From Hetaerina americana (Eukaryota; Arthropoda; Insecta; Odonata; Calopterygidae), in NCBI GenBank assembly GCA_022747635.1, contig JAKTNV010000009.1, positions 30,845,622 to 30,909,621 on the forward strand: a stretch of DNA of 64,000 nt, given 5' to 3'. Position numbers and translations under genes: made by a program. The notes beneath the pieces are model-generated. The model was not told the DNA's origin, made no database searches, and was given only the letters and a program-made list of their open reading frames with translations. Numbering within the stretch: position 1 is the stretch's first letter; every line of letters starts with the position of its first letter. Of the stretch, positions 33,678-46,904 are shown one piece after another.

Positions 33678-34335
33678 TTGTCTGTATTGGTAGTTAGTTG
33701 CTCATGTTTAAAAAACAAAGTCGCAGGATATCATAACCTTATTCAAAGCGCAGGCGCTGAAATAATTATTGGGACAGAAAGCTGGCTATCCACTGATGTT
33801 GCCGACGGTGAAATTTTCCCATTATCATTTTCAATTTCAATTCAATCTCAATTCAATTCAATTCTTGCGTCAGCAGGGCCGAGGAAATTCCGAACAATGG
33901 TTTTGAAAGCGTTTGGTGCTCAAAGTAAAGTCTTCAATCCAAAAGAATTTATGTTTACGCATTTTACAGACCACCAGTCGACAGAGATAATTCAATGCTA
34001 GAATAAGATCAGCAAATCAAAGGCTTCTTATCCAAACAAAATGATCACGTCGTTATAATCGGTGTAGATTACAATGTTCCATCTATTGACTGAAGCACAT
34101 ATGTATAGTTTTATAACGGGGCTTAAGACAAAGATATCTGCGAATCCCTATTGAATTCTTTTACATTGAACTCATTTCATTAACTAATCACTTCAACAAC
34201 TAGGGGCTATAATATTCTTGATTTGTGAACAACGAATATTCCCGAAAAAGTCTTAAACTATAAAAACTACTGTAGGAATTAGTGAACACAGGGCAGTATA
34301 TGCTAAGTTTTCACTTCATGGGGTCTTAAATAAGA
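33678..34335 (+). pseudogene. LINE endonuclease domain remnant
   Basis: LKNKVAGYHNLI and AEIIIGTESWLS match the first blocks of the LINE endonuclease, with the catalytic Glu in TESW. NDHVVIIGVDYNVPSID at about 34040-34092 matches the GGDFNLP block. NILDL and GISEHRAVYAKFS at about 34210-34315 supply the expected His block. Stops and the TCAAT microsatellite break the frame. Confidence 0.65.
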
Positions 34336-34559
34336 AGCCAAAAGGAAAACTTACTTATTTCAAAAATTAGACTACAATGGCCTAAAGGGCGTGCTAGAGA
34401 GTCAATTTGCAAGTTTTAAAAGATAGGAATCACAGAAATGCTAAGGATACGTGGAGTCACTTCCTTGAGATCACCCGCTCAGCAGTCAACAAGTTAATTC
34501 CAAATAAATATATAAAAGGTGACACCGAACCTAAGTGATTCAACGCGGATGTTAGAAAG

Positions 34560-35655
34560 CCACTGCAAAGTCAAAGGCAATGTCACGCCAATATGATAAA
34601 TATGAGGGATGATATCTCTAGCGACAAAAAGGAATTATATCACTGACTACAAGCTATCTAGGGCGAATGTCAAGAATGAATTTTGGAAAGCGATAAGCGA
34701 ATTAAAAAGGAAAAGGTTAGTGGAAAATTTGAAAGAGAATCCAAAAGCATTTTTCTCATGCGTCACAGAGGTTCATGGAAATAAGTCGGCTGTCATTTCA
34801 CTCAAAAATGATAAAGGGGAGAGAGTAACGAGCAGCTTGGAAAATACTAACTTATTAAATTCCTTCTTTCAAAGCGTCTTCACCAATATCTCACCGAATG
34901 CCTCCGATAGCTTACCAAATCGTGCCGGTCAATCGATGCCCAAAATTGAAATACCATATAATGGAATAGAACGTTTGCTGAAAAATATTAAGCCCAATAA
35001 ATTCTCCGTTCCCGATGAAATACCCGCTCGTGTATTTAAGGATTAGCTTTGAAAATTGCGCCGCATCTAGAAATGATATTTAAGAAGTCGCTGGTAGATC
35101 ACAAAGGCTCACAGAGGTTGGAAAACGGCTAACATTGAACCAACATTTAAAAACGGAGACAATTAGGAACCGAGCAAATACAGACCCATTTCCCTCACAT
35201 CTATTTCGTGTAAGGTAATGGAACATACAGTCGCCAGTTCGATTGTGAGACATAACTTGCGCTTTTTGTTCATGATAATCTTATTTCGGCAGAGAGTAAT
35301 GTTCAAATGGACGCGATTTTCCTAGATTTTAAGAAAGCCTTCGACAAAGTAGCCTTTAGTAAGCTACTCGTAAAAGCTAGAAGCATATAGCACAGATAAA
35401 AATATCTGGGGTTGGAATAGACTTTTGAAGAGTCTAGTTCAAGGAGTAGTGATAGAAGGAGTTGGCTCAAATGGAGTAGAAGTTGTTACAGGTGTACTTC
35501 AGGGAAGTGTTATTGGACTTCGTTTATTGTTACTTTACGTTAACGATATTGACTCCGTAGTCGCTAGTAAGATACGTTTATTTGCCGATGATGCCGTGGT
35601 TTACCGCGATATCCGTGATCCTGGGGGTACAACCGGCTTTATCAGTTACCCTTAA
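34560..35655 (+). pseudogene. LINE reverse transcriptase remnant
   Basis: The longest open piece (34609-35046) holds the fingers region: ENPKAFFSCVTEVHGNKSAV, SLENTNLLNSFFQSVFTN and KNIKPNKFSVPDEIPARVFK. After a gap come KPSTKVAFSKLLVKA and then GVLQGSVIGLRLLLLYVNDI and IRLFADDAVVYRDI (35481-35612). LQGS and FADD correspond to the RT motifs PQGS and YADD. Stops between the pieces rule out a working enzyme. Confidence 0.75.
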
Positions 35656-36349
35656 TGATATACAACGCTAGTGCGACACTTGGCAATTAGAATTAAATTT
35701 AAAAAAGTGCGTTGTGATGTATTATTGGAAAAAGAGCAATTCTATCCCGAATGTCTACTGCATCGGGGACACCGAAATAGAATATGTAGACTCAATTGAA
35801 TGCCTAGGCATTACCCTCACCAACGATCTCTCCTGGGGAGAAATGTCATCTGTCGCTGGTTAGACTTAATTAAGAATATGCTGCAAGTATATGGGATTCT
35901 AACATAGTTAGATTAATTGCCGAATTGGATCGGTTGTAGCGTAGAGGAGCAAGATTTTCAAACAGTTGATATAATAATCTTAGTAGCGTATCCAAAATTT
36001 TAGAGAAGGTAGGCTGGGAATCACTAACGGAGTAAAGGTTATATTCCATATTGTAGCTATTGTATGAATTAGAAGAATGCCTCTTTAGCAGTGATGTTAA
36101 AAATGTATTATTACCTCCATCGTACAACGGTAGGAGAGATCGTGTCAGTAAAATAAGAAAGATTAAGTGTAGAACAAATATATTTAATAAGTCAGTTTTT
36201 CCACGAATGATAAGGGTTCATAATAACATTTTCCGACTGCGGTAGGGTCATGTTCGGGTAAAAATTAGTCTGGTGTGTATTCACTCCCAGCCACACACCC
36301 TTTCGGTGGCTTGCAGGGTACAATGATAAAATAAAAATAAATAAATGAA

Positions 36350-39300
36350 TCGGAAGAGATGGACATGGCGTGACCTTTTAGACAGACCTAGGGCATGGAA
36401 GTGGACTTCTCACTGTCCGTTGAGATGAATGACCTTCCGCTGAATCGGCAGATGAGAAAATATAGGTTGAAGTAAGAAAATAGTCTTTGAAGGTGAAGGA
36501 TTTAAACAATTTTTCTGTATTATAGCAGAATTATTGTTGAAATACACTGGGTAAATATCTTTACGTATGATAGAGAGAACATTTTGTCATTTATCACTTC
36601 CTTTTTAAAATTTATTGATAAGTTTTAAGTCCCTAAAATTACATACTTGTGTTTAATAACCAATGTTCTACTGTCGCTTCAAAGGTGCGAGGGTGGATTT
36701 CACCGAAGAAATAATGTTGATTGGTAATTCATGTTTTTGTAGATCAACCCATGTCTTTAGCCTTGATTTCTGATTCACTAACTCTTACAGGCCCTATTGC
36801 ATCTTGAGAATGAGGAATTAAAGTGCACCTCGAGTATTTCTCCGGAGAAATAAATCTGCACATTATACTGCCACTCTTTGCGGTGTTTTGCCTTTCCAAC
36901 CAATCAGAAATTTCCACTGCAGCTCCATAAGAATATGTCTCGCTGTGCCAAGCACAGTTTTATTCACCTTCAGTAACATGGCTGAGTGATCTGCTGATTA
37001 CTCGTCTATTTCCTTATCTCTAGCTGATCTCTCTCTGTAAGTGAGGAATTAATTAAGTCATACCTACTTCTTAGCCTAAAGCATAGTCTTGACTAAAATA
37101 CCATCCCATTTCTAGGAGTAGACATATCATGTGCAATATGGTTGTTACCCCAAAACCTAACTAAGCCATGGCACATAGAAATGAAATATGGTCGGTTTTA
37201 GCTCTTGTCCAATACCTAAAAGGAGAGAATGGACACCTTACCTTCGAGATATTGAATTTCCGCTGGTGATTTGTAATAAAGGTAACTAAATTGTATTCCA
37301 ATGCAACAATTTTAGTGTCAAAATCGTTCAGCTTGACCAGGTGAATGATTTTTACTATCCAAAATTGTTGCATTGTAATGCGCATGTAGTGGATGACTCC
37401 TTGAAAAGTTGCTGTCGCGCCATCTCCCGCAGTTTCTATGCAAATTGTATTCTACATGCGTTTATATATAAGTTAGATATGTAAGCTCGATTACGTAGCT
37501 TGCAAAAATAGGGCATACAGTCACATTGTGATATTTAAATATATTTTCTTACTTTCTCTGTAATAAAATCCGTTATATTTTTTATAAAATCTCTTGCCAT
37601 GGCAATAGTTTAAAGCTAATTTAGTTAAAATTGTACACGATTAATCAAAATCCATTTATTCATATTGTTGCCTGTTATTTGAAAACGGTGCATGACCACC
37701 ATCTGAAACGCTTCCCACGTTCATCACATGTGAGAAAGGAATGCAGTGCACGTGCAACAGCGACGGAATATAAAGATAATGGCAATGGGTCGCTAAAGAA
37801 GGATTATTTTTCAAAAAATTGGTAGATTGACACATTATTGAAGAGGTCCATCGAAGAGTGAATGAACTGAGAGGGCAATGGAATATCCAGATGGAAAAAT
37901 ACAAAGATATGCGCGTCTTAATGCCGTAAATCTGATTCATCGTAGTAGTTCTTGAGCATAGTTATGGGAGGAACTATTCTCTTCCATTGTAATGGAAAAG
38001 TTATGCACAACTGATGAAGATCGATTGTGAATGTAAACGCGAGGACTCGTGAAGGATGGGAGAAGATGTTGGTGAGTGCCTGGATAGCTTGAAGTCTTGC
38101 TACATGCTAACCCTAGGATTTTTAATCTATGATAATGAACATATTTGTATAAGAAAATCTCAGCCCATCACCAACGCCAAACTCCCTTGCTTCTTCCGGG
38201 CATTCGGAAGTAGCATTTAGATAACATATGCTATGAAAGTTTTATTCTCATATATATGGCGTCAGATTGTATAATGCCACAAACAGTGAACTCAACTCAA
38301 CACTTACTTACCCATGGTGCCTGCGCCTTGTGATTCGCACAATGGAGAGCACATACTAACCGTTGTACAGTAGTTCTCATTCATGGCCCGTAGTTCCTCT
38401 CCACTCTTGGTTCCTCTGGCTGTTGTGAGGGAGGACAAAAGAGATTTGGTGGTTTGACTGCTCCTTATTGCGGGGAGTTTTGTGCGTTAAGTTTTGGTCG
38501 TCACTGAGGCGTCGTCGGGTGAGAATTAGTACTGGATGTGAATGGAGGAAGTTGGAAGAAGCGTCGGCGTGTAAACTACACGAACGCCTACAGGCAGGCG
38601 TCACGCGCGTGTACCGAGGCATTTGCATATGCAGTGAGGGCCATGTGAGAGGGGAGAGAATTTATTAGGGTGGATAGAAGAGGCGAGGCTGGATGCGTAA
38701 TGTGGGTGAGAATGGATATGAAGAAAAATCTTCCATGAGGGATGCGGTGAAGATATAGAACATCGTTAAAATGTGAATACTAAGCCAGATATTTCAAATG
38801 CAGATAAATCCCTAACAAAAAATATTGTTACGCAGCCGCGACCATGTACACCTCTGCTGCAGGGCTCTTGTTATTGTATAGTGTGCAATTTTTTTCCATG
38901 TTCGCCGTGCATAAGATTTTATTTCATCATTGAAAATATCAACTCAATATTGATTTAACTGCTGCAACTCGTATCTATAGATTGAATTGAAATCATAAAT
39001 GACCTATCGTCACCATCTTTTTCGTGATTCGCTATCTGATTAATCCTTAAAAATATTTATCATATAATATAATTGATATCCTTCCCTTAATAAGTCATTT
39101 AGAAAAATTTATCTCTTTTGATTGACGTTAATTTAGGTTTTAGAGTAGGGCATTTACGATAATCGTAAGTGAAACAAAAACGAACATCACTTTTTTTGAA
39201 GTCATTAATGTTTAGAGCAAAATATTCCCGTGATATAAACCAGAATTTATAGATGGTAATTCACCTTTTACCCGCAATGATTTTAGCCATTGAATTTATT

Positions 39301-41840
39301 TACATTGTGATACAGGTATTTATAATATTAATTTATTTTAAATTTATTTTTTAGTGATTCAAATTCCCATTGTCATTATTATGAAGCGTCTCATTACAAA
39401 ATATTCTTGATAATAAGTTAAGAATAAATCACATTAAGTTCCTTCAATTAAAATATATATTGATGTCTATAGGTAAGTATAGTGGAGTGAACTGTTTTAC
39501 ATGTTATTGTGTTGTCATAATATTTGCGATAGGAGAAACATCATTTGACAAACGTATATTGAGATGTAACGATGCCTGGCATGGCGATATACGTATACAA
39601 GAACTCTGGGACCCCCGATAAACTTGCCCGTACAGTAGAATGAATGCGCTATAAATTTATGGGTGGTACAGCTATCTCAATGTGTACTTTGTTTACTTGA
39701 TCGCCATTAGCCTTAGGTTCTCATTGGTAACGTATCGAAATCAGTTGCTTGGTTGATAGCAGTTGGGACATGGATCTCTGGGCCAGTAATCGGAAGGAAT
39801 GGGCTATAGGATGCGGAGTCTTTTCTCCTTCATGTGCAAAATCAGAGAGGCGCAGTGCAAACCAATAAGGCGGTTTTTAATTGAGCTCGCGGGATAATTC
39901 GAAAACGTGGCGGGCAACGTGAGAGCAGTATGGATGTCCGAGTGGATGGAGGTATGTGAGGGTCATGGTAATGGGGCTAGGGAGAGACTGAGAGTATGAG
40001 AGAGCTTAGTGAGACTTGTGCAAACCTTTTGTTTGAGCGGCTAATTTCCGCTTCACCTTTTGTTTTCTTTTTGTTGAAAGCGTGCCGCCCTCTCTCCCTC
40101 TGTCATTCCCATCCGAGGCCTCAGCTTCTCTTGTTTGCACGTGGGTTGCCGGGGCGACCCTATGATTCTCCTCTCTCTCTCGCTTTCGTTCTGTCCTCCT
40201 CTTTCCGTGGTTTTGAGATATGCGGGAAGGTTCACCCCACGATATACCAATCTCTCCCTTCTCTTTCTTTGTTCTCACTCACAGCACAAAGGGAAGGCGA
40301 GGTTGAAAGAGAGGCGGAGCGCATGCCTCATTCTTTTGCAGTTTGTTTGTTCACGGCGGAGAATGCCGAGAGACAGTCTTTGGTACTAGACACGAGTGTG
40401 TGCATGCGATTGAAGGGAATTCATTCATTTTCATTTCCTCATTGCTCCTGTTTCAATTTACTCTCCTTTTGCATGAAGTTTCTCTTTGTGTTAAAAAAAA
40501 GTGTATTTTAGTTTATTATTTGGCCGGAGCTTTTAAAAGCAGCGTGTATTAATAATGAACAGTGAATTTTGGATTGCCGCAGACAGTAATGTAGAACTCT
40601 CACGGGCTGGTAGGTAGTACGTGGATGAACCTAAATTATTTAATCATTTTCCGCTCATTGTAATGTTCAATATAAGTGGAAACAGATCTGCTTCTCTTTT
40701 GAGGAAATTTATCGAGCTTGCTCACTCCACAACCTGGTGTTCCTGTGCATGTTCTGTAAACATGTTATGATGTAATGATGGTGGTATTCATTTTTAGCGT
40801 TTATAAGATATAATATTGGTAATTATTAGAGAAAAATTATCTAGCCAACTTAAATCCAAAATGATTATAAAGAATGAATACCAATTAAGTAGGGAATATA
40901 TGCTGATGGAATTAGACTGCAATGGTAACTATTCCAAAAAACGACATGTTCAAGCTCTTCAACAGTTAGCGTAACAAATCCACCGTCTACTTACCGTCTC
41001 AGTTCAATACTTAGAAAATATTTTACACTCGGCAATCCATTTAATTATTGTATAAGTAATTTAGGAAGAAAGATTTACAGAATAACCGTATAGGCCATAT
41101 AGTAGGTATTTGCTATAGCTTGCATGAGGCACTTAAAATTGTACGAATAATCTTTTCCATACAAGACTTGATTATTGAAATTTTCATATTTTGTTTCGAT
41201 TTTTATTATATTCTTCTCACTTCACCAGAATAAAATAATATTATGTAGCATCAACCACTGCTTCTCATCCACTTTCCTAATTTCAATCGAATCACGCCCA
41301 AAAAAGCCTCTCTTCTACTCGGAATACTATTAAAACATTCTTTCCTTCGTAAAACTTGATTCCTAGCTTACTAGATCTGAGAAAAGTGGAACCCAGGGTA
41401 GATGATCAATGAAGATCAAATCTGATAAATCATTCTCTATGCATCATCTTTTATTGCTCTAAAAATCCATCGGCATAATAACCTCAAGTATATACGCCAA
41501 TGGTTATTTTTTTCCTTCGAACAAATTTACAGGAATGATGTCCTCCGATACCAACTGTGATAAATCATAGGTTCGGTAAGGTTTGGGTAATAATAGGAAA
41601 GGTTTGATCTAGCTCTATGTTAGACTCGTGCATTCATATTCATCGCCTTCCATACATTTCGTTAACTTTTTCTGTAACGCATAAAGTCGCTGCAGTTGAA
41701 CGCTTTCAGTTTTCCGTATAAGATTGTTTTTGGGTCAGTGCCTTAGCTTCTTAAAGGGTTTTGGGGAAAAATATAATCTTATGTGATCTAAGCGATCTAT
41801 AACCGTGAATTTTTCGATTATTTCAATCCTATTGCATTTT
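36350..41840. other. Unassigned region with a foldback and a C/T-rich open frame
   Basis: Apart from the foldback repeat at 37299-37437, nothing is classifiable. 39996-40511 is open for 171 codons on the plus strand, but its sequence (serine, leucine, phenylalanine and arginine from a C/T-rich tract) shows no domain, and other frames are open across the same tract. I do not call it a gene. Confidence 0.4.
37299..37437. repeat. Foldback repeat sharing its end with 60.4 kb
   Basis: Perfect 15-base arms CAATGCAACAATTTT (37299-37313) and AAAATTGTTGCATTG (37361-37375) enclose a GACCAGGTGAATGATT core. The sequence continues to GCTGTCGCGCCATCTCCCGC (37411-37430). The core and the GCTGTCGCG end recur in the same order at 60457-60557, so this is a dispersed repeat, possibly a foldback MITE. 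Confidence 0.5.
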
Positions 41841-41845
41841 AGTTG

Positions 41846-43115
41846 TTATGTAATCGTACCAGGAAAGCTATAAGGGCGCATATTTACAGATCCTGTTGCA
41901 GGGAACATTTTTATTTTCCAATCCTCGAAGCACTCCAAAATAACATTTTTTGTGATCTTGTTCAGCTCCTCCTTCGATGCAATCTTTATCTCGTCAATCG
42001 TAGCGTAGCATCGTCCTTTCATTGGCCTCTTCAGTTTCGGGAACAAGAAAAAGTCGTTGGGGGCCAGATCTGAGGAATACGGTGGCTGCGGCATCATTAG
42101 TGTGTTGCTTTTGGCCAAAAAAATTGCGCACAAGTAACGATGTATTAGCAGGGGCGTTGCCATAGTGCAAAAGCCAATTTTTGTTCTTCCATAAATCTGG
42201 GCGTTTGTGGTGGATTGCTTCGCGCAAATTGCGCATAACCTGCAGGTAAGATTCCTTGTTTAACCGTTCTACCCTTTGGTAAGAACTAATGATGCACCAC
42301 GCCCCGGCAATCGAAGAAAACTGCAAGCAAAACTTACGCATTTGACCGAACTTGGCGCAATTTGTTTGGTCTTGGTTCGTGCTGCAGTTTCCATTGGCAT
42401 GATTGAGCTTTATTTTCTAGGTCATAACCAATGAACCCATGATTCCTCACCAGTTACGACCCTCTGGAGCAAATTTGGGTCGTGGCGGACGGAGTCCAAC
42501 ACCTGATTAGCAATGATAATGCGTTGCTGTTTTTGGTCGAAATTGAGCAATTTTGGTACGAATTTCGCGGCCACTCCTGCCATGCCCAAATCATTGGTAA
42601 AAATTGAATGTCACGAGCCAATCCATATTTTTAGGTCCTCAGAAACTTCTCTAACGGTCATTCGAGGAATGGCCAATGTTAATTTCTTTACTTCATCAAT
42701 GTTTTCGTCTGTTGTTGCCTTGCTCGGGCGTCCGGCACGCTCTTCGTCGTTCACATCTTCTTGGCCCTCTGAGAACATTTTTTGCCACCGATAATCGTTG
42801 CTTCGGTCCAAGGTAGCTTCTCCATATGCCGCAATCAACATTCGGAATGCGTCTTCGCACTTAATTTCGATTTTCACACAAAATTTGATACTGATACTTG
42901 GATCCATTTTTCGGAACAGGCAGAAATTGAAGATAAGCCAAAACAAGGCCAAGCAAAACAGCTGGCAACAATTAACTGAACATTCAAAATGGCCGAACTT
43001 TTTGGCATAAGGGAGATATATAAGTATCAACATAACGCCACAAAAAATCGGAAACCAAATGTACGTAAGACCGCGGAAATTCACAATTCGCGATACTTTT
43101 TGAATAGACCTCGTA
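41846..43115 (-). mobile_element. Decayed mariner element
   Basis: The 5' terminus on the minus strand is seen at 43115-43083 as TACGAGGTCTATTCAAAAAG, the usual mariner end. The transposase starts at 42907 (MDPSISIKFCVKIEIKCEDA), runs through RWQKMFSEGQEDVNDEERAG, then breaks. Later pieces are RLNKESYLQVMRNLREAI, LLHYGNAPANTSLLVRNFF and, in another frame, PQPPYSSDLAPNDFFLFPKL and FEDWKIKMFPATGSV. The second catalytic Asp is replaced by Gly (HYGNAP). Several frameshifts are present and no 3' terminal repeat was found near 41846. It is a different mariner lineage from the open copy at 26.4 kb, and the one at 10.7 kb has different terminal repeats. Confidence 0.85.
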
Positions 43116-43119
43116 TATC

Positions 43120-46100
43120 CTGCGATTTTGACTCGATCAGTTAATTGGTCAACTGCTGAGTGTATCTTTGGGAGGATATATTTTAACCCTTGTTATATTA
43201 ATATTGAAGGAACTATCATCGCTAACAGCCTCACGTTATGATTAATATCCTACATTTTGTCAAACCCTAGGAATCCATTTAATTGGGCTTTCAAAGATAT
43301 AAATTTTCCATAAGCGCTTTTCCTCATTATTTCCAGGAAATATAGCCTTCTCAGAATACAAGCAGTGATGGCGTAATGGCCTCCACCCAATGATGAGAGT
43401 CCACCTTCCGTATAATTTTTCAAACATCAATATATTTGTCGTCTGCCCAGTTTCCCTTTGAATTCATTCTTATGTATTGCTGTCGATGATATTCATTGGA
43501 AATTGTATACTCAAAGTAATAATGGATATCATTTGGGTAATGACTGTGTTCTATTAAGCCGAAACTTAAATCGTTTTATATAACATCGTATGTGCGGTGT
43601 ATAACGTGCCGTATCTCATGCAATGAAAATAATTCTATCTATTAATAACCGCACCATCGACGGAATGCTGGACTCCATACTTGCGAAATGATTTGTTTTT
43701 CTAATTTCTTTTTATCAAATATTCTCGCTGCAACAGAGAACTTTATCATTTTTTTTCTTGGTATGATCCGAGCTGATCTTTACCTAGAGTATTATTTGAC
43801 CTCTTATACCAACTCCAATTATTAATGCTACATATTCTGAGAATACCATTAATAAAACGACCCTAAACCCCTAAGGATTTTCTGCTTTTCCGGTTTTCGA
43901 GATGCGAATGAAAACTGTGGAATCTTTCTAAGGGCTTTCATCATCCGTTTTAGGATGTGAAACGAATACTTGACTTTTGTTTTATTAATTGATTAAATTT
44001 GAATGTTATCCAAAATGTATAAATTGGCTCACGCATTTAGATAGAAATATCTTTGCATATATGAAACAAATATAGCAATATCTTTGAGTTCATTTAGGGT
44101 GTTTTATTCGCAATATTTTAGCTGGGTGCACTATTTTAAAATTACTTTTGAGTGTCATCAATATTTTTTGTCCTTTAAACTTATTCTCTTTCATATGTAA
44201 TAAATCTATAGTTCAGGCAAATTTCAAACTACAGTCGAGAATCATTGACTTTATGCTTTCATTAAAGTGAATAATCGCCATGACTTTGTGTTTTGTTATC
44301 TTCAATTATCCTCATAAGTTTTAACAAGCATTTCTATTTATCTATTGCAACAATCTACATTTATGGTTCGTTAATGTGGGTATTGAGAGCTTCAATTAGA
44401 TGGGCTATCCTTGAATCTGTGATGAATGTGCTAATTTTCAGATGCACTTAAATTTTCTGTAGAAAGTTGTCCGGTCAAAGGGGCAACGCCTTTAACCTGC
44501 AATTTACACTTAAGCTAGTGTAAATATTTACTTAAATGGACATAGGGTAGCATATTAACTATGAACCATAACTATAACCAAATCATTAAAGAGGAAGGCC
44601 TAATAATCTTAATATTTCTATCTGTTAAAAAACTCTTTGGTTGCTCGTGGTGAACTTTTGCATTCGTGCAAAAGTGCTAGTTATGTCTTTCATTCAAAGG
44701 GTGTTTACGGCCCAAGATACATTGTCCGTCTTATCGTGCATTTACAGTGTTGCTTATTCTTCCATTTTGTTATTTATTCTGGTATAAAATTAGAACAAAT
44801 ATGTACTCATTGAAATTTATCCTACTGATGGTTTATAAAATCACCCTTCCTACCTCCCCTTAATTACAAAACAAATTATTCTCGTAATTCATTAATTTAT
44901 GTCACTTTCAATTTCAAATATATCCTCTGACACAGAAAAATATAAGTTTCCAAAAAGCGTTCCTTTGCGACGGAATTTCAAATGAAAAGAAAAAGATCGG
45001 TGACATTTATCATCTTCCCTGTAGCGCCAGTTTTAGTACCCGGATCCCGTTGCCTGGAGAAAACCTCATTTGTTTATTTTACTCCCTCTAAATTTTACGT
45101 CACTCAAAGAAAAAAAAGAAAACTCCTCATAATTTAATTCCTTCGCCTTTCCATCGCTGTCTTATAACCTTCCATCCATCCGAAATCGAAGGATATAATG
45201 TTTGCTCCCGACTTCAGCCCCCACCCCTCTCCCAATTTTATGGGGGCCCTCGGTCCCTCCCAGCTCCCATAACCTCCTGGGCCCCTCTGTTACCTCGGCC
45301 TCTATCCCATTCCATGCTCCCACTAGACCATCTATTGCCTCTCCTATCCTTCTCGCCCCTCACGGGAAAATTTATCGTCAATTTATCACTATTGAATTTA
45401 TTCATATCTTCCACCCTCTCTAACTCTCCAGTTTCCCTCTTGGAAGACCATATAGGTGTCCTCCTTTGAAAACATGCTCCCTTCATATCCATTTCCTAAA
45501 GTGTTTTACACCTCTCCAGCTTCTTATTAACTTCTACGCGCATGAATCACTCCTTGAATTACAGGGTGGGCAGGGATCGATTGAAACTCATTTTTCTTAT
45601 TCCAGAGAAAAATTAAGGTGGCTTATGTTCTTACCTTCAAAGTTTCAACTGAACTAAAATTGAACCTCCTTCATCAAGGACTTTTTCTGTTAATTTTGCA
45701 TGCATATTTTATCGTGGGGATTAAGGAATTTTGTTTCATGTTAGATTGGGCTTACAAGTGCTGTAGTGTGTTGGGCTAAGATCCATCAAAAACCTACCCA
45801 ATGTCTGCAGACTTGATAATTTTAATTTTTGTTTTCGTTTCCAAATTTTCTTTTTTCCCTTTCTTTTACCCAAGTCCTAACCGACCCTGCCCTAGTTTCT
45901 TATTTTTCATCTCAGTAACTGAAGGCAAATACCAATCAGTACATATCGTTTTAGATCGCCTGTTGACTAGTAACAATCTCAGAGCTTTCACGAAGACCTT
46001 AACCTTTGTAGCAACTCGTCACAATTTTCTTCTAGTAAATTATTGTGATGTTTGTTCCTAAGCAATGAGCAATTTCTTGTCGAGGGTTAAATGCACTAAA

Positions 46101-46900
46101 AAGCTATTCTGTACTTGATGAAGTCCCCACACAAATCTTGGTTATATGAGACTTTTGTCTGGAAGATAATACAAATGTTTTTGCTATCGTCGTGAAAGTT
46201 TGTACAAGTTCTATATTCGTTTATATAATTTACTTTGGTAATAATTTTTTCCTGAAAGATTGTTTATTTTATATATTTAATGAGGCTTGTCAAGTGACCT
46301 TATTAAGTGTTATTAACTTATATATCCTCTTGTTAATTTGTATTATTTTTTCGATGTGCTCTTATTTTCTTATTTGATGCACTAAAATGAGGAGTTTTGT
46401 GACTATTTAACTTTTTTTTGTTAAAATGAAACCCATTGAAAAGTTAGTTGATCAAATGACGCTATATTTTAAGTAAAAATAAAAGTTTTGTTGAACATTT
46501 CTCGTTGCATGAAAGATAAAATGCAATTTTTAGTTATTTTTTAAATTCATGTTGTGTTAAGTGATTATTCATTACAAAAATATTGATTCAATGCATACCT
46601 TAATTTTTATTACGCATCCTAACGTATTTTCCCTCATTTATATGGACTTATTGTTTTGTTTAAATGTTTTACGCTTAAATCAATGCAATATACTATGGGT
46701 GATACTAATGATAGTAGGATAAAAACTCATTACTTCAAAGAATAAACTGAACTAACTAATCTAAAATTCGTTAGGTGTAAGACGGTGTAACACCTAATGT
46801 CTTACGTCTAATTAATACTCATTGTCTTGGTATTCTATATCAGGCATAAGCAACTTAAGTCCATTTTCCCTTTTATTCCTACAGTTCTTCATATTTCTCA
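43120..46900. other. Unassigned AT-rich sequence
   Basis: No gene or classifiable repeat was found. 45190-45450 is C/T-rich with open frames on both strands but no motifs. 46769-46812 contains two interleaved inverted repeats (TTAGGTGT/ACACCTAA and GTAAGAC/GTCTTAC). Confidence 0.4.
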
Positions 46901-46904
46901 CTTC

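Larger units (their letters stand above)
32850..36345 (+). mobile_element. Nearly full-length, decayed CR1-group LINE
   Basis: The element holds in order an ORF1 with an SGNH-esterase-like domain (about 32900-33540), an apurinic-like endonuclease (33680-34330), a reverse transcriptase (34560-35650) and the C-terminal ARRGARF, KILEKVGWESLTE, LLPPSYNGRRDRVSKIRK region (35940-36243). It finishes with the 3' stem-loop at 36290-36320 and an (AATA)n tail. Many stops and frameshifts make it non-coding. A pentameric TCAAT microsatellite (33827-33866) interrupts the endonuclease. Two other copies of the family lie at 7285-7990 and 8950-9416. CR1-group assignment (CR1/L2/Kiri-like) rests on domain order, the FADD box and the microsatellite-type tail. 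Confidence 0.85.

Noticed and set aside
39996..40511. 171-codon open frame as a gene
   Set aside because: It lies in a C/T-rich tract with other frames open on both strands. No domain, signal peptide or splice support.
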